Of a stretch of 64,000 bases of DNA, positions 47,464 through 57,484 are shown piece after piece. The DNA comes from Icerya purchasi (taxonomy: Eukaryota > Arthropoda > Insecta > Hemiptera > Monophlebidae), in contig CM077115.1 of assembly GCA_039619475.1 (NCBI GenBank), positions 592,373,643 through 592,437,642 on the forward strand. Direction: 5' to 3'. Made by a program: the position numbers and the translations under genes. The notes below the pieces were generated by a model that saw only the letters and a program-made list of their open reading frames with translations, ran no database searches and was not told the origin of the DNA. How positions within the stretch are numbered: position 1 is the stretch's first letter; each line of letters opens with the position of its first letter.

Positions 47464-47657
47464 CAGGGCTTGAAAGCCAGCCGAAAGCCAATCATTTTTA
47501 GATGTCATAAGCTTAATCCAAAAGCCATATTTAAATTTCCATAAGCTAAAAGCCTAAAGCTTAAGCTATATCTTAAATTTAAACAGCCAAAAGCCGAAAG
47601 CTTAAGCTGTATTTTTCAGGAACATAAGCTGTATTATTATTCGGCTTTCAAGCCCTG
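47464..47657. mobile_element. hAT-like MITE, 194 bp, CAGGGCTTGAAAGCC termini
   Basis: Perfect 15-bp inverted termini, CAGGGCTTGAAAGCC and GGCTTTCAAGCCCTG. The interior repeats AAAAGCC / AAGCTTAAGCT motifs. CAGGG ends suit hAT, but the flanks (GTGGTGAT, CTTATAAC) do not form a duplication. Older relatives lie at 45862-46012 and 46148-46290. Confidence 0.75.
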
Positions 47658-47929
47658 CTTATAACTTTACACTATGCATTGAAGGAAAATGAATTGGCAT
47701 CGTCTGGGATTAGTTTTTATTGTCTGTGTCTTCTCTTCAACTATTAATACATCAAAAAATTTAAAATAGGTAGCTGCACTGTACTTATTTAAAAGCTAGA
47801 AGAACCAGGGAAATCAGCATTCATTTATAATTATAACAGCTGTTATTTGTCAGAAAATGCTAACATTAAAAAAGTAGTTTGATAGAGTTTATTTAATATC
47901 TTCCCTACTACTCGATATTCATACTGAAG

Positions 47930-48615
47930 CAATATTCAGTGAAACACTTGGCGAAAATGACAGGAAAATGAATGTGAATGGATTCACAATCTACAAGATA
48001 CAATAAGTGGATGATAGCCTAATTATTGTCAATGGTCAAGAAAAACTAGAAAGAACTGTCAACTAACATGTGGCCATAGTGAAGCTATTCGCCTCATAAT
48101 TAATAGTGATAAAACAAAAGTGAACAGGTACAATGTCAAATAATACTAGGTGGAATAGAATTGAAACAGGTACACTAATTGAAGCACCTTAGTTCCATTC
48201 TTGATGGCAGTTGCACCATGCATAAAGAAACTTGTTTGCAAATAAAACAATCGAAAGCAGTGCTCATAGAAATGAACAACGTTCTTATAAGACAAGAACT
48301 AACCCTCAAATTATATACAAGAATTTTACATTGCTATGTCTTTTCTACTTTTTACTATAGCAGTAAATGCTGAACATCGAATGCTGCCTTAGAGAAACAT
48401 ATTGAGGCTTTGAATTATATATGTAAAGACGATATTGAAAATCTCCTGAACTAAAAGGGTTATGAACAAGGAGGTTCTGAGAAGAATGAAAAAAAAAAAC
48501 TAGAGCTATTGAATTTGCTAAAAGAAAGAAAATTGAGATGTCTGGGTCGCATTATGAGAGGATCAAAATATGATATCCAGCATGTTATTCTGGAAGGAAA
48601 GTTCCTTAATTAAAA
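47930..48615 (+). pseudogene. RTE/CR1-type RT C-terminal remnant
   Basis: Frame-shifted plus-strand reading: EAIFSETLGENDRKMNVNGF, then VDDSLIIVNGQEK in place of the YADD box, LSSILDGSCTMHKE, LTLKLYTRILHCYVFSTFYY, ILKISWTKRVMNKEVLRRM and RKLRCLGRIMRGSKYDIQHV. Same family as 37850-38125. Many stops; ancient. Confidence 0.65.
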
Positions 48616-48619
48616 TATT

Positions 48620-49780
48620 ACTAAATAGTATTTTATTAATTTATCTGATAACAAAATACTTGAAATTACTCTGAATTGTTATGACTGAACTTATTGTTTT
48701 GAAAAATAAAATTTAATCAAAAACAAAGAGTATAATTATAAAAACACAACTAAATACAAAATAACAAAAAGGCTGAAAAAAAGCAAAAAATATCAATTTT
48801 CTTGAAAAGTATTCTCATTTATGAAATAAACAAATGTAAATAGAACAACAAAACAAGATCGATTTGTTTAAAAAATACATCAAGTTTGCTAGTCTAGAAC
48901 TGGCACTGCTATAACTGTGATTTGCAATATAACACAATCACATATTTTGGTAGCAGTATAATTTTAATTGTGATTTGTGATGCAATAATTATGATTATGA
49001 CAAACAAAAATGTAGATTAAAATAATTCATTAAACATAAATTTTTTTTTACAAAAATTTAACTGTTTAAAGCAGAACATGAAATTTGAGTTGTGAAAATT
49101 TTTTAACAAAAATAAAATTTAATTGCCCTAATAGCAAATACAGATTTCCATAGAAACGCCAAAGTTTTCAGTGTAATGTTTATTCCCTTATTTTTATCCC
49201 TAAGTGACTAAAAGAACTCTAAAATAGGGGGAAAAGCTTCCAACCGGATAACACTATAAATAAGTAACAAATAGAAAATAAAATATTTGTATGCACATAG
49301 AATAAATAAACAATTTTTTTTGTTACTCAATTATATCAATCATCAATCTTGTTTATCAAAAATATACTTCTATTAAGTTTTATTCTTTAATTTTTTTTTA
49401 AAGTGTATTAAATTTTTAATAAATCAAATTATCTTTAATTTAATATGAAAAATAAAAACGTGTTCAATATTATACAAAATACTAAGGAATTGTTAAATTG
49501 TTTGTGTGAATAGTTTACATTTTTTTCAGTATAAATATTAAATTTAATTTCATACTTTTGCCATGTTACATCCAACAGAAACTTTCTGAAACAGCATCAG
49601 TAGTTTGGCCAGCATCACAACAGTAAACCAGACAACCGCACCTCCGTCAAGTGGCACCTAGGCATTTTACAAACAATTCAAACTGCCTGAATTCATCGCT
49701 TGTTATCCCAAACTGTAGTTCGCCTTAATAGGTAACCATTTTGAAACTCAAAACATTGAATATTACTCCTAGAGGTTATG
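48620..49780. other. AT-rich intergenic DNA
   Basis: No supported features. Confidence 0.4.
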
Positions 49781-49789
49781 GATAGTTAC

Positions 49790-50876
49790 ATCTGAGCTAG
49801 ACCCGGATACACTAATATGTGCGACTGACATAGATCCCGCATATACAACAGAAAAAAAAGTACAGAAAACTAAAGATTACCAGAACTTAAATACATGTAT
49901 CCTATAATTTTACCCCGCTTCACATTTTCTCATCATGGCTGCACAATTTGAAGGTTGTTCAGTCTTTAGTATGCTCGACCTAATAAACATATATCATGAT
50001 ATATTCCCAAAACAGCCGTCATTGTTCCGTCTGGTTTATACAAATTCTCATAAATGAGTTTCAGACTGTGAATCAGTATTTCATCCATGAGGTGTTGTGT
50101 GGTTTTAATGACGGTGGTCAATTTACAACTGGGAATTGTTTGTAATTTACTCCGACATTCTAGATTTTCCTCATTAATTTGAGGGTTAAGATTTCAAGAT
50201 CATTGTCGATCATAAAACTTTGATGTATGCTTTGATGACCACACATAAAAATTAATTGCAACATATACCACAGTTAAAGTTCATTTCACAGTACAGCACT
50301 AGCATCTGTCACATTTCCAGTTCCACAAATATTGCCGCAAACTTCCTCAGCTGAATAGAGGACATTGAAAAATTACAAACTCTGCTGTCAGTCCTGAAAC
50401 AACCTTTTAAAGTTGAGTTTACACATACTTCTGGTATCAGTCTTGGGTTAGTGTGTGATCTTACACACGGCTGTTTGTGTCCAATTGTACCCGTCTTGAT
50501 GCATCAAAGTGTTTTTAATCAATTACACAGTTTAGCTCGTCCTGATGCATAGGCCATTGTAAAGTTTATACAACAACAATATGCTTTACCTGGGATAAAA
50601 ATACAAATCCAATGAGTTACCAGCTATGCCAGAAGTCAAAAATGACAGGAAATTTCCCATAGACAGATAAATTGCTACTCGCCAACATTGACATCATGGG
50701 CCTGCTGGCTTACATTAATGATTTTACATTGACGGATTTTGGGTTGAATGCATTCCTATCGCTGGTGTGTATGGCCGTACCATTGCTGACGTCTTTCTGC
50801 ACCATTGGATAGCGCAATTTGATTGCCCCAGAACCATATCTTTGAGCTGAGAAATTAAATTAAAAAAAAAAAAAAA
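49790..50876 (+). pseudogene. Ty3-type LTR retrotransposon pol remnant
   Basis: Decayed plus-strand pol in family order. RT palm near 49965-50110: FSMLDLINIYHDI, then IPKTAVIVPSGLYKF and RCCVVL, standing for the usual TPFGLFEF and VLRGLD. RNase H near 50195-50350: FKIIVDHKTLMYAL, then ISQYSTSICHISSSTNIAAN. Integrase near 50500-50830: FNQLHSLARPDA, YALPGIKIQIQ, ARSQK, then IADVFLHHWIAQFDCPRTIS. Stops are common. It ends in AATTAAATT plus a 15-base A run (50862-50876) instead of an LTR. Confidence 0.7.
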
Positions 50877-51021
50877 ACTTCTCCACAACCTGGTTCAACA
50901 CCTTGGGTTTGACCATGAGACAAATCTGGAGTTGAATCCATCACAATTGAATAATACTTTGTGTTGTCGTTATTTATTTGAGTTATAATTTGTTTAATTA
51001 TCTGTTTGTCCATAATCTCAA

Positions 51022-51027
<6 letters not shown>

Positions 51028-51056
<29 letters not shown>

Positions 51057-51524
51057 TTTTTTTTAAATGGGCACGCCAGCACAGGACATTTACCCAGCAC
51101 AAAAGATTAAAAGAATAGAAGGACATATGGAGCGACAAGTTATATCAAGAAACGATTAGAGACAGAGGAAATGAATGCGGATAACAAGGGAACAACAGAA
51201 GGAGATGGAAAAGTGAGAATATAGAGGGCACTGTAAGGTGTAGGGAGGCCAAGGCTAAGCAAATTGGAATAAAGGATCGCGCGTTCAGTAGAAATAAAGG
51301 AACATTCAAATAGTACGTGATTTGCATCACACGAGCCATTGAAGGTTGGAGGATGAAAGGGACACAAAGGAGATTGAACCAGAGCAAAGCGGAAACGAGA
51401 AGCCGGGAGCAGACTGTGATTAAAACGAAGGCGAACTATGGAAGAAATGACAGAACGGCTGATACTGGGAAAATTATTAAACCAGGGAGAAACGGATGGA
51501 GAAGGCTGTAAAGCAAGGTAAAAT
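51028..51524 (-). mobile_element. I-clade retrotransposon 3' fragment inserted into the hAT transposase
   Basis: Minus-oriented and 5'-truncated, with a poly(A) seen as a T run at 51028-51063. It contains the C-terminal block [20 protein letters not shown] and the 3' UTR GTAAATGTCCTGTGCTGGCG. The hAT frame stops at one edge and resumes at the other. ATTACTT is present on both sides (about 51016-51022 and 51526-51532), a likely target duplication. Confidence 0.8.
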
Positions 51525-51823
51525 GATTACTTCCTCATATACTGTTTTTGATAAGTATAATATTATCGGTTTTGGTCGTAGCTCTCGTTGCTCAATATAT
51601 TCACGAATGAATGGGTCGAACTCTGCCAATAGCTTCAGAGAAACCATAAAATTACCATTAGGTGAAGAACCAAATACTTCCTCGGAACCTCTAAATGCTA
51701 AGCCCTTTATACTCAAAAATTTTACCACTGCAATAACCCGTTTTAGGACATCATGATAATGTTCTGTTTCTTTTCTTAATTTCTCCTGAAGCTGCTTGTC
51801 TAAAACAGACTCATTTTCCTTTC

Positions 51824-52245
51824 GTGTCAACTAGGCGTGTGCCCAGAATTTTGGAAAGGGGAGTTTTGAAAATTTTCTTCGCATATTTACTATATAAATA
51901 ACAATACATTTTTCACTAATATTTGTACTATTAATAATTTCCATCATTTTGATTTATATATTAATAATTTACATAAATGAATTACTGCATAAACATTAAT
52001 AAAAATTACATATGTTATTAATTATACTCGTAATCAAAAATTTTTCATAAAATATTAATGAAGTACCTAAAAATATGAAGCATATTTTTTCATTTTTCTT
52101 TTAAAGATAGGTAAGAACACCCTAAAAAATCATCAATATTTATTTTAAATTTTTGATTTTTTCCAGATTTTGTGCATTTATAATAACTATTTAAGTTCTC
52201 GTGCCCCCCCCCCCCCCCCCCCGTGGACACGGCCTTGGTGTCAAC
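51824..52245. mobile_element. hAT-type MITE inserted into the hAT transposase, 8-bp target duplication
   Basis: GTGTCAAC occurs at 51824-51831 and 52238-52245 around a 406-bp AT-rich insert. Ends are TAGGCGTGTGCC and, inverted, CAAGGCCGTGTCC, similar but imperfect inverted repeats. A run of about 19 C lies at 52204-52222. Removing the insert plus one duplication copy joins the two transposase segments in one frame. Confidence 0.85.
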
Positions 52246-52969
52246 CACACTAACATTAAATTCTTATGTTCATTAGAATTTTCGCGATTTTCTAAACAAG
52301 TTCCTATGTGTTTCCAATCAGAAAATACAGTTGTGTATTGAGAAAGGGTTTTAGATAAAATTTTGCAAGCCAAACAAAAAACAGTACCAACCCTGGTTGA
52401 ATAACATAACCAAGATCTTTCCAGTAATTGAACATTTTTAATTTTCTTAATGAAATAACTATTTGGAAATGATCTGTTTTGTTCTTTGTATTTTTTTATT
52501 GAAGCTGAATATTTATTTTTCGGATCTTTATTTTGAAAGTCAGTCATTTCATGTGAGAGAATGTCATTAATAAAATCATTATTTAGCAATACTGGCCACA
52601 AGTCCATGTCAACATATTTTTCAAACTCAAACTTAATATTTTCTAAATTTCTTTCCGCCTCAGTATTACCGTCCTCTCGCTGAACAACAATATCGTTCAC
52701 AAAGGGTTGCTATTAGTCAAGATCTTGCACATTTTTATCATTTACATTTTTTTTTCTGGTTTTGCGATTTTCTGCTCCCTTCAGTTAAATTCTCTTCGGA
52801 TAAGATCCCTTCCTTTTCACTTGCTAATGGGTTTGTAGCTATTTCATTCTCGTTTTTATGTTCTAATTTTAAAAAAGTTTCTTTTTTTGCACATTTATTT
52901 ATTTCTTTTTATTGATCTAACTGTAATTTTCGTTTTTCAGCTCCACTTTTATATTTTCTAGCAGACATA

Positions 52970-53370
52970 TTATAAAATAAAATAAAAAAACGATTAAAGA
53001 GTTCATTTAGTATCGAAAAAAAAAAAAAAAAAAAAAAATCATGATTTATAATTCTTTTTACTTACTTAGTATATATATATGTAATATGTACTATATTGAT
53101 TTTGAAAAATATTTTATCACAGTTTGGTTAAATGTCAACCCTTTCAAATAGATTTTGAAGCAGAATGATATATATATTACGTAAAAATAATGTTGAAAAA
53201 TTAGAGTTAAATATACGAGTAGTTAATTTTACCTTTGTTCATGTAAAGTTGTTACTTGCTGTGTTCGTATTTTGTGATAATATTTCATTATCTTGATCGC
53301 GCGCGAAGTATTATCTACTTTTCTCTAATAAATATTATCGCTCGTGTGCGGTATTTACCTAACGGTAAAT
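52970..53370. other. Junction DNA and likely 5' UTR of the Jockey element
   Basis: A-run at 53017-53038 and AT-rich DNA, then a more balanced stretch (53230-53370) with GATCGCGCGCGAAG. This is probably the Jockey element's 5' UTR and internal promoter region. The exact 5' end was not determined. Confidence 0.45.
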
Positions 53371-54876
53371 ATGCCGCTGCAACGGTCTCCGCCGGCCACA
53401 CCTGCTCCTCCGTCTCGTCAGCCGCATGCAGCTGCCGCTGAGGCCTTATCTCGAAACCAGTTAAGCAACGATATACCGCCGCTTATCAGCAATACGTCTA
53501 ATCTCGGTGAGTTCGTTCCAATATCATTTTGTAACGGTAACAACAACAATACCGATTTTCGTGCTATTAACACCGCTAACGATATACAATTAATACCAAC
53601 CACACATAACACTCAGCATGCCTATGCACCTATTATGTCTCCTATTCCTATAAATGAGACCTACTCGCCTCATCTTGAAGAGACTAATCATACATACGAA
53701 AATGATCACAGCTGGCAAGTTGTGCAAACCAGAAAAAGACCCAGGGCTTTCGTGAAAAGTATCTCGACTGACAGTTCTGATCCTAATGTAAGCAAAAAGA
53801 GTAGTAACAGATTTGCTGCACTAGCAGTTGAAGACAGTGCAGGACAAGAAGATGCCAACGTGCAGGAAGCAAGGAGAGAACCAAAACCACCACAAATAAC
53901 AATTTATGGTGCCAACGATTATAATAAAATGATTAAGGATCTTTCAAATATTATTCCTTCTAATAGTATCCATTGTCGATGTCTAGGCGACAAAAGAGTA
54001 CAAGTTAAAATAGATGATGTTAATAATTACCGTGCTCTAGTAAAGTATTTAAACAGAGAAGGTATTGAGCATCATACTTATCAAATTAAAACAGAAAGGT
54101 GTTTTCGAATTGCAATCAGGCATTTACATTACTCCGTCAGTAAAGAGGACATTAAGTCAGCACTTGAAGAACATGGCCATACAGTAAGGCATATAACTAA
54201 CGTCAAGCATAGAGTAAACAAACAACCACTACCTCTCTTTTTCATTGATTTAGAGCCACAAGCGAATAATGCAGACGTGTATAAATTAGAAACACTTTTA
54301 TACACTAAAATAAAAGTGGAAGCCCCACATAAAAAAGATACAATCCCACAATGTTTCCGATGTCAAACATATGGCCACACAAAATCCTACTGTAACCGTG
54401 CATTCGTCTGTGTAAAGTGCGGTGGAAGCCATAATTCCTTAAATTGTAATAAGAAATCTAATGAACCGCCGAAATGTGCAAATTGCGAGGGAAATCACCC
54501 CTCCAACTATAAAGGTTGCGCAGTCTATAAAAAATTACAATCTCTACGGACAGCTACCAAAGTGGGGTTGAACTACAATGGGAAAACTCAAACACTAATG
54601 GCTCCTGCTGCAGGTATCCAACAGCAGTTGCCCCCTGGCACTACAACAGACTCAAATCTGCTGAGACCCACTTACTCGCAAATATTAAGTAACCAGCGTC
54701 AATGTTCGCAAAGCAATTCTCAGGTCTATAACATAAATAATGATAATATTGCTATTACACTTCAGACATTCCTAGCTGAAATAAAGACATTATTTAAAGA
54801 TATGATGCAGCAACAAAGTCAATTATTAAATAATCTGTTAAACACTATCATGTCAGCTTTAATTAATAAGAAATGA
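53371..54876 (+). CDS. Jockey-clade retrotransposon ORF1 (gag-like nucleocapsid, CCHC knuckles)
   Basis: 501 residues from ATG 53371 (MPLQRSPPATP); an upstream GTG at 53344 is less likely. The N-terminal third is Pro/Asn-rich and disordered. Residues about 175-320 form the RRM/PRE_C2HC-type region (PPQITIYGANDYNKMIKDLS, CFRIAIRHLHYSVSKEDIKS). Three zinc knuckles follow: CFRCQTYGHTKSYC, CVKCGGSHNSLNC and CANCEGNHPSNYKGC. A short C-terminal helix-rich tail ends at TGA 54876. The protein would package element RNA. Its ATGA overlap with ORF2 is typical of coupled translation. The ORF is intact, unlike ORF2. Confidence 0.88.
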   Translation: MPLQRSPPATPAPPSRQPHAAAAEALSRNQLSNDIPPLISNTSNLGEFVPISFCNGNNNNTDFRAINTANDIQLIPTTHNTQHAYAPIMSPIPINETYSPHLEETNHTYENDHSWQVVQTRKRPRAFVKSISTDSSDPNVSKKSSNRFAALAVEDSAGQEDANVQEARREPKPPQITIYGANDYNKMIKDLSNIIPSNSIHCRCLGDKRVQVKIDDVNNYRALVKYLNREGIEHHTYQIKTERCFRIAIRHLHYSVSKEDIKSALEEHGHTVRHITNVKHRVNKQPLPLFFIDLEPQANNADVYKLETLLYTKIKVEAPHKKDTIPQCFRCQTYGHTKSYCNRAFVCVKCGGSHNSLNCNKKSNEPPKCANCEGNHPSNYKGCAVYKKLQSLRTATKVGLNYNGKTQTLMAPAAGIQQQLPPGTTTDSNLLRPTYSQILSNQRQCSQSNSQVYNINNDNIAITLQTFLAEIKTLFKDMMQQQSQLLNNLLNTIMSALINKK

Positions 54877-57480
54877 TTTGCTTAAAAATTGTAACGTGGA
54901 ACGCTAATGGCATACTCAACCGCATTCCAGAATTACAAATGTATCTTATACAAAACGATATTGATATACTTCTGATATCTGAAACGCATCTTGTGCACAC
55001 AAAACATGCTCCATTCGTAGGCTATGAGTAGTACTACACCAATCATCCTGATGGCACGGCCCATGGAGGAACTGGAGTCATCATAAAAAGAAATATAAAA
55101 CATCACGAATTAGAGAAATACACACAAAACCATCTACAAGCAACTAGTGTGGCGCTAAATTGTATACTAAATAAACCTTTCGTCGTATCAGCAGTTTATT
55201 GTCCACCAAAGCATCACATAACGCAAAGACAGTTCAGTGCTTTTTTAAGCACCCTCAAGCCTACCTATATAGTTGGTGGCGATTTCAATGCCAAGAACAC
55301 ATATTGGGGATCTAGGCTTACTTTGCCAAGAGGTAAGCAATTAAAACTGGCAATAGATGGTAATAACAGCGCGGTTATATCTCCTGGCACTCCAACTTAT
55401 TGGCCAACTGATCCAATGAAAGTGCCAGACTTGCTGGACTTCTACATAACCAGAGGACTACCAGGAAACTTCATTGATATAAAATCAGACAATGACTTAT
55501 CTTCTGATCACTCACCAGTGCGACTAACACTAAGCAGTAACATTATCAGGAAACCCTGTAGACCAAAGATCTTTATAAAGCATACAAATTGGGATTTATT
55601 TCGTAACCAGCTGGAGGAAAAAATCAATTTAAAAATACCGTTAAAATGCAAGAAGCATATCGAAAGCTCTATTGAATACTTCAATAATCTCGTGCAACAG
55701 GCGGCTTGGCTGGCTACACCAAATAAAGATAAAAGTGTATACAAACCATCTGTTTACTATCCTGCAGAAATAAAACGTGAGGTAAATCTCAAGAGACAGC
55801 TAAGAAAAAGATGGCAAAGATATCGATTTCCTTCGGACAAAGCAACACTGAACTACCAAACAAAAAGGGTTAAAAGGTTATTGCAAAACTTAAAAAATAA
55901 ATCCTTTAAAGAGCACTTATCTACTCTGTCTCCCATACCGCATAATGACTATTCTCTATGGAAAGCAGTACGCAATTTGAAAAAACCTAAAGAAACAACA
56001 CATCCAATTAGAAAACCAAATGGAAGCTGGGCTCGATCTGACCTTGAGAAAGCTGAAGAATTTGGTAAACACTTAGCCAATACTTTCAAACCGAACTGCG
56101 GCAATATGAGTTCCCCTCCTAGGACAGACAATACCGATGTCTCAACCAATCAAGCTAACATCCCCTGCAGAAATCAAAAAGGTCATAAACTTGATGAATC
56201 CTCGCAAATCTCCTGGCTATGATTTAATCTCAGCGAAAGTATTAAAAGAACTACCAAGAAAAGGATTGGTATTATTAACCTACATTATTAATGCCATAAT
56301 ACGACTTCAATATGTTCCCATTCAGTTAAAATTCTCGCAAATTATAATTGTCAAGAAACCATCCAAACCGCCAACCGAACTGACGTCGTACAGACCAATC
56401 TCCTTGTTACCGATACTCTCTAAGATATTTGAAAAAATCATGCTCAAGCGACTAATGCCTATAGTTGAATGGAAAAAAATAATACCAGACCACCAATTTG
56501 GTTTCAGAGCTAAACACGGAACCATCGAACAAGTACACCGCATTACTGATAAGATAGTAACATCTCTAGAGCAGAAAAAAGTCTGTGACGCCATATTCTT
56601 GGATGTTAGCCAGGCATTCGATAAAGTTTGGCACGATGGACTACTTTACAAAATAAAATGCCAATTTCCTCTTCAGGTATTCAATATCCTCGAATCTTAT
56701 CTTAGTGAAAGATTCTTTTCGGTCAAATACGGTGATGAAGAATCGCAAATATTTCCGATAGAAGCAGGAGTAACTCAGGGCAGTGTACTGGGGCCGTTGC
56801 TGTACCTCATATACACTGCTGATATTCCTACCCTGACAGACGTCGAAGTTGCTACCTTTGCTGACAATACGGCTATTTTGTGCTCAGAGGAGTGCCCAGT
56901 AAAGGCAAATGAGTCTGTACAACAGTCGATCGATAGGCTGTCTAACTGGTTTATGGAATGGCGTATCAAGGTAAATGAAAGTAAATCAACGCACGTAACC
57001 TTCACAAATCGGAGAGTAAACGAACTTAACGTATCAATGAACGGCAGAATAATACCACTCAAAGATGAAGCCAAATATTTGGGTTTATACCTGGATAAAC
57101 GGCTAACGTGGAAAAAACATATAATAGTAAAGTGTAACGCAATACGCATTAAAACCAGACAGATGTTATGGCTCTTAGGGAAGAAGTCGGAACTAGCATT
57201 GGAAAACAAGCTACTGCTGTACAACCAAGTTATTAAACCAGTCTGGCAATACGGTTGTCAACTGTGGGGCTGTTAGAAGAAGAGTAACGTAGCAATCATC
57301 CAAAGGCTGCAAAACAAACTCCTAAGAATAATGGTAAACGCACCATGGTACATAACCAATGAAGCTCTACATAAGGACCTAAAAATAAATTACGTGAAGG
57401 ACGAAATCGTACGAGCAGCAAAACAGTACGCTGCAAGACTGGGGTCACATCCCAATGCTATGGCAGCCGCATTTTTTGAA
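54873..57480 (+). pseudogene. Jockey-clade ORF2 (endonuclease and reverse transcriptase), broken
   Basis: Starts MICLKIVTWNANGILNRI. Endonuclease motifs: SETH, YCPPKHH, GGDFNAKNTYWGS and SDHSPV, all present. An in-frame TAG at 55029-55031 and a frameshift between about 56125 and 56165 break it. The RT reads SPGYDLISAKVLKEL, SYRPISLLPILSKIFEKIM, HQFGFRAKHGT, FLDVSQAFDKVWHDGLLY, AGVTQGSVLGPLLYLIYTAD and AKYLGLYLDKRLTWKKHI. The catalytic box reads FADN at 56857-56868, where FADD is expected. A TAG at 57274-57276 interrupts the WGC...NVAIIQRLQNKLLR tail. It would copy element RNA if intact; as read it cannot. Confidence 0.85.
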
Positions 57481-57484
57481 ATTT

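Larger units (their letters stand above)
50878..52968 (-). pseudogene. hAT transposase pseudogene (ZMYM1-like, TTF-type zinc finger N-terminus)
   Basis: Starts at ATG 52968 (MSARKYKSGAEKRKLQ, as in ZMYM1-like hAT proteins), with early stops. Frame 52700-52246 holds the TTF-type region: DLWPVLLNNDFIND, then RSFPNSYFIKK, RVGTVFCLACKILS and DWKHIGTCLENREN. After an inserted MITE (51832-52237) it resumes: EHYHDVLKRVIAVVKFLSIK, GLAFRGSEEVFG, LLAEFDPFIREYI and YLSKTVYEEVI. After a second insertion (51028-51524) it continues EIMDKQIIKQII...YYSIVMDSTPDLSH, with the first catalytic Asp. It then ends against the Ty3 remnant at 50876. Residues after that, including the rest of the catalytic core and the dimerisation domain, are missing. 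Non-functional. Confidence 0.8.
53371..57480 (+). mobile_element. Jockey-clade non-LTR retrotransposon, near full length, 3' truncated
   Basis: ORF1 and ORF2 are in tandem with a 4-bp ATGA overlap at 54873-54876. ORF2 has endonuclease and RT but no RNase H, which suits the Jockey clade. Similarity stops near 57480, before any 3' UTR or poly(A), so the 3' end is lost. No target duplication was found. It lies between the Gclm and lin-9 genes. Confidence 0.82.

Noticed and set aside
52191..52260. Gly-rich C terminus of the hAT frame
   Set aside because: The Gly codons come from the C run at the end of the inserted MITE, not from the transposase.
53344..53370. Longer Jockey ORF1 start at 53344
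   Set aside because: That codon is GTG; the first ATG of the frame is at 53371 and gives a natural start.
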